In this document: positions 63,093-64,000 of the stretch, one piece after another
How positions within the stretch are numbered: the stretch's first letter is position 1
Layout: every line of letters begins with the position of its first letter
Program-made: the position numbers and the translations under genes
DNA from: Naganishia liquefaciens
Lineage: Eukaryota > Basidiomycota > Tremellomycetes > Filobasidiales > Filobasidiaceae
Length of the DNA: 64,000 bases
Assembly: GCA_013423385.1 (NCBI GenBank)
Contig: BLZA01000043.1
Coordinates: forward strand, 186,001 to 250,000
Reading direction: 5' to 3'
Notes under the pieces: model-generated
What the model was told of the DNA's origin: nothing
Database searches by the model: none
The model's input: the letters and a program-made list of their open reading frames with translations, nothing else

Positions 63093-64000
63093 TCATCGCG
63101 GCTTGCCGCCCAAGCCCCGAATCCCCAGCAGACCCGCCGCTGGACCCTTTGCCTCCTTCTTGGCTTGTTCCCGCGCAGCCGCCGCCAAGCCTCCTGCATG
63201 CGTATTCTGCCATGCCACATTCTCTCGTTTTGCACAATCGAGAAGTAACAACTCGTACCGCTGTTCCATGACCCGGCGAAATGGGCCCCCATGGCGTAGC
63301 CGGCGATCGTAAGCGGATTTGATATCATGTACGGTGAGCGAGTCGGGAATTTCGGGGAATTGGAGGACGGAAGCCGGTGGCGCGGTCGGCGATGGTGGAG
63401 TCTCCGGTGCTGGGGTCCCAGACTCGCTTTTCGCTGCGACTGCCGGCTCCTCGACAGGCTGAACGCGCTTGGCATAAGGATTTAAGCCGGATGGAATTGC
63501 AACGGCGGGCGGACGTTTCCCAAGTGGCAGAGGCGATCCAGGAATGCTGGCACTCCCGGCTTTGGCAGGAGATCCTGTCAGCTCGGATGCTTCGTCTATT
63601 CTGCGCTTCTTCTTATTCATCAAATCGACCGAAGGGCTTGCCGCCGAGGGGGTTGCCGCTCCACCCATCATCCAAGCTTTCCGTTTTCGACCCATACTTC
63701 GCGTCAATTCCTGTGTCATCTGTTGCGCCGATCGCTGTTCCTCTAGTTTTCGTGCATTGGCTTGCTGTGCGGCTTTAGATAGCGTTGGCGGGCGAGAAGC
63801 ACCTGGTTTCTTTTTCGAGTTGAGACTGCCCGGCGCGACGAGCGGATCCTCCGAGGACGCCGGAGTAGCCGCAGTTGTCACAGCAGCGGATGGCGTAGCA
63901 TGAGCTTCTGATGCTGGTCCTGGCGTTCCCGGTATTGGCGTTTCATTTATGGTTCCGGGTTTGACATCTTCCTTCCATCGCGCCTCGGTATCAATTCTCG
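63093..64000 (-). CDS. C-terminal part of a nuclear protein, possibly TAF4-like (partial at window edge)
   Basis: An open frame of about 302 codons enters from the right edge and stops at 63093; the start is outside the window. It is rich in Ala, Pro and Lys. Around the middle, QQMTQELTRSMGRKRKAWMMGG, starting with a helical Gln/Glu-rich part, resembles the region near the C-terminus of TAF4, where a basic helix is followed by a conserved Trp. LTVHDIKSAYDRR further on would then match the last conserved helix. The final 60 residues (AAAREQAKKEAKGPAAG) are charged and unlike TAF4, and a GTACAT donor near 63320 leaves room for a different ending. The assignment is tentative; an unrelated nuclear protein is possible. 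Confidence 0.4.
   Translation of the reverse strand, partial: RIDTEARWKEDVKPGTINETPIPGTPGPASEAHATPSAAVTTAATPASSEDPLVAPGSLNSKKKPGASRPPTLSKAAQQANARKLEEQRSAQQMTQELTRSMGRKRKAWMMGGAATPSAASPSVDLMNKKKRRIDEASELTGSPAKAGSASIPGSPLPLGKRPPAVAIPSGLNPYAKRVQPVEEPAVAAKSESGTPAPETPPSPTAPPASVLQFPEIPDSLTVHDIKSAYDRRLRHGGPFRRVMEQRYELLLLDCAKRENVAWQNTHAGGLAAAAREQAKKEAKGPAAGLLGIRGLGGKPR

Noticed and set aside
62852-63475. 207-codon minus-strand frame
   Set aside because: It overlaps the edge gene in another frame and has no recognisable sequence.

Overview
The window is nuclear DNA from a basidiomycete-like fungus. Genes are compact and carry many short introns (mostly about 45-70 nt, GT-AG with CTGAC/CTAAC-like branch sites). 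The gene content is that of a fungal nuclear genome: Elongator subunits, MCM5, zuotin, V-ATPase subunit e, ARP4 and a DYRK kinase. I see no plasmid, phage, CRISPR or viral element. The class of fungus cannot be fixed from the sequence alone.

Left part (1-15.7 kb): an intron-containing tRNA-Thr(AGU) is followed by about 2 kb with no recognised gene. Then come a small conserved fungal protein and HYPK (divergent pair), an oxysterol-binding protein with an 8-nt microexon, ELP5 and a DNAJC9-like J-protein (divergent pair), an SDR, a fructosyl-amino-acid-oxidase-like flavoenzyme and an F-box-like protein.

The 15.7-20.6 kb block is a decay zone. It holds an unprocessed SEC26 (beta-COP) pseudogene and a perfect 93-bp tandem duplication that can form a hairpin.

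Middle (20.6-44 kb): an aldo-keto reductase, an unknown disordered protein, a SAP-domain protein, a 1,701-residue DYRK/Pom1-type kinase, ELP3, VMA9, ZUO1, an OYE-family reductase and ARP4.

Right part (44-64 kb): a 1,413-residue protein that I suspect is a ZIP2/SHOC1-like (XPF-fold) meiotic factor, a large Ser/Arg-rich protein, PRKRIP1, an NR2C2AP homologue, MCM5, a DUF3074 protein, a truncated paralogue of the F-box-like gene with its duplicated promoter, and the C-terminal part of a possible TAF4-like protein running off the right edge.

Most gene models were rebuilt by splicing by hand. In each one the exons join in frame and sum to a multiple of three. Across about 118 introns I modelled three as GC-AG and two with GTTCGT donors. 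Many genes sit as divergent pairs sharing 200-500 bp promoters. Two Elongator subunits (ELP5, ELP3) and two ribosome/chromatin J-proteins lie in the same window. No catabolic or secondary-metabolite cluster is evident.
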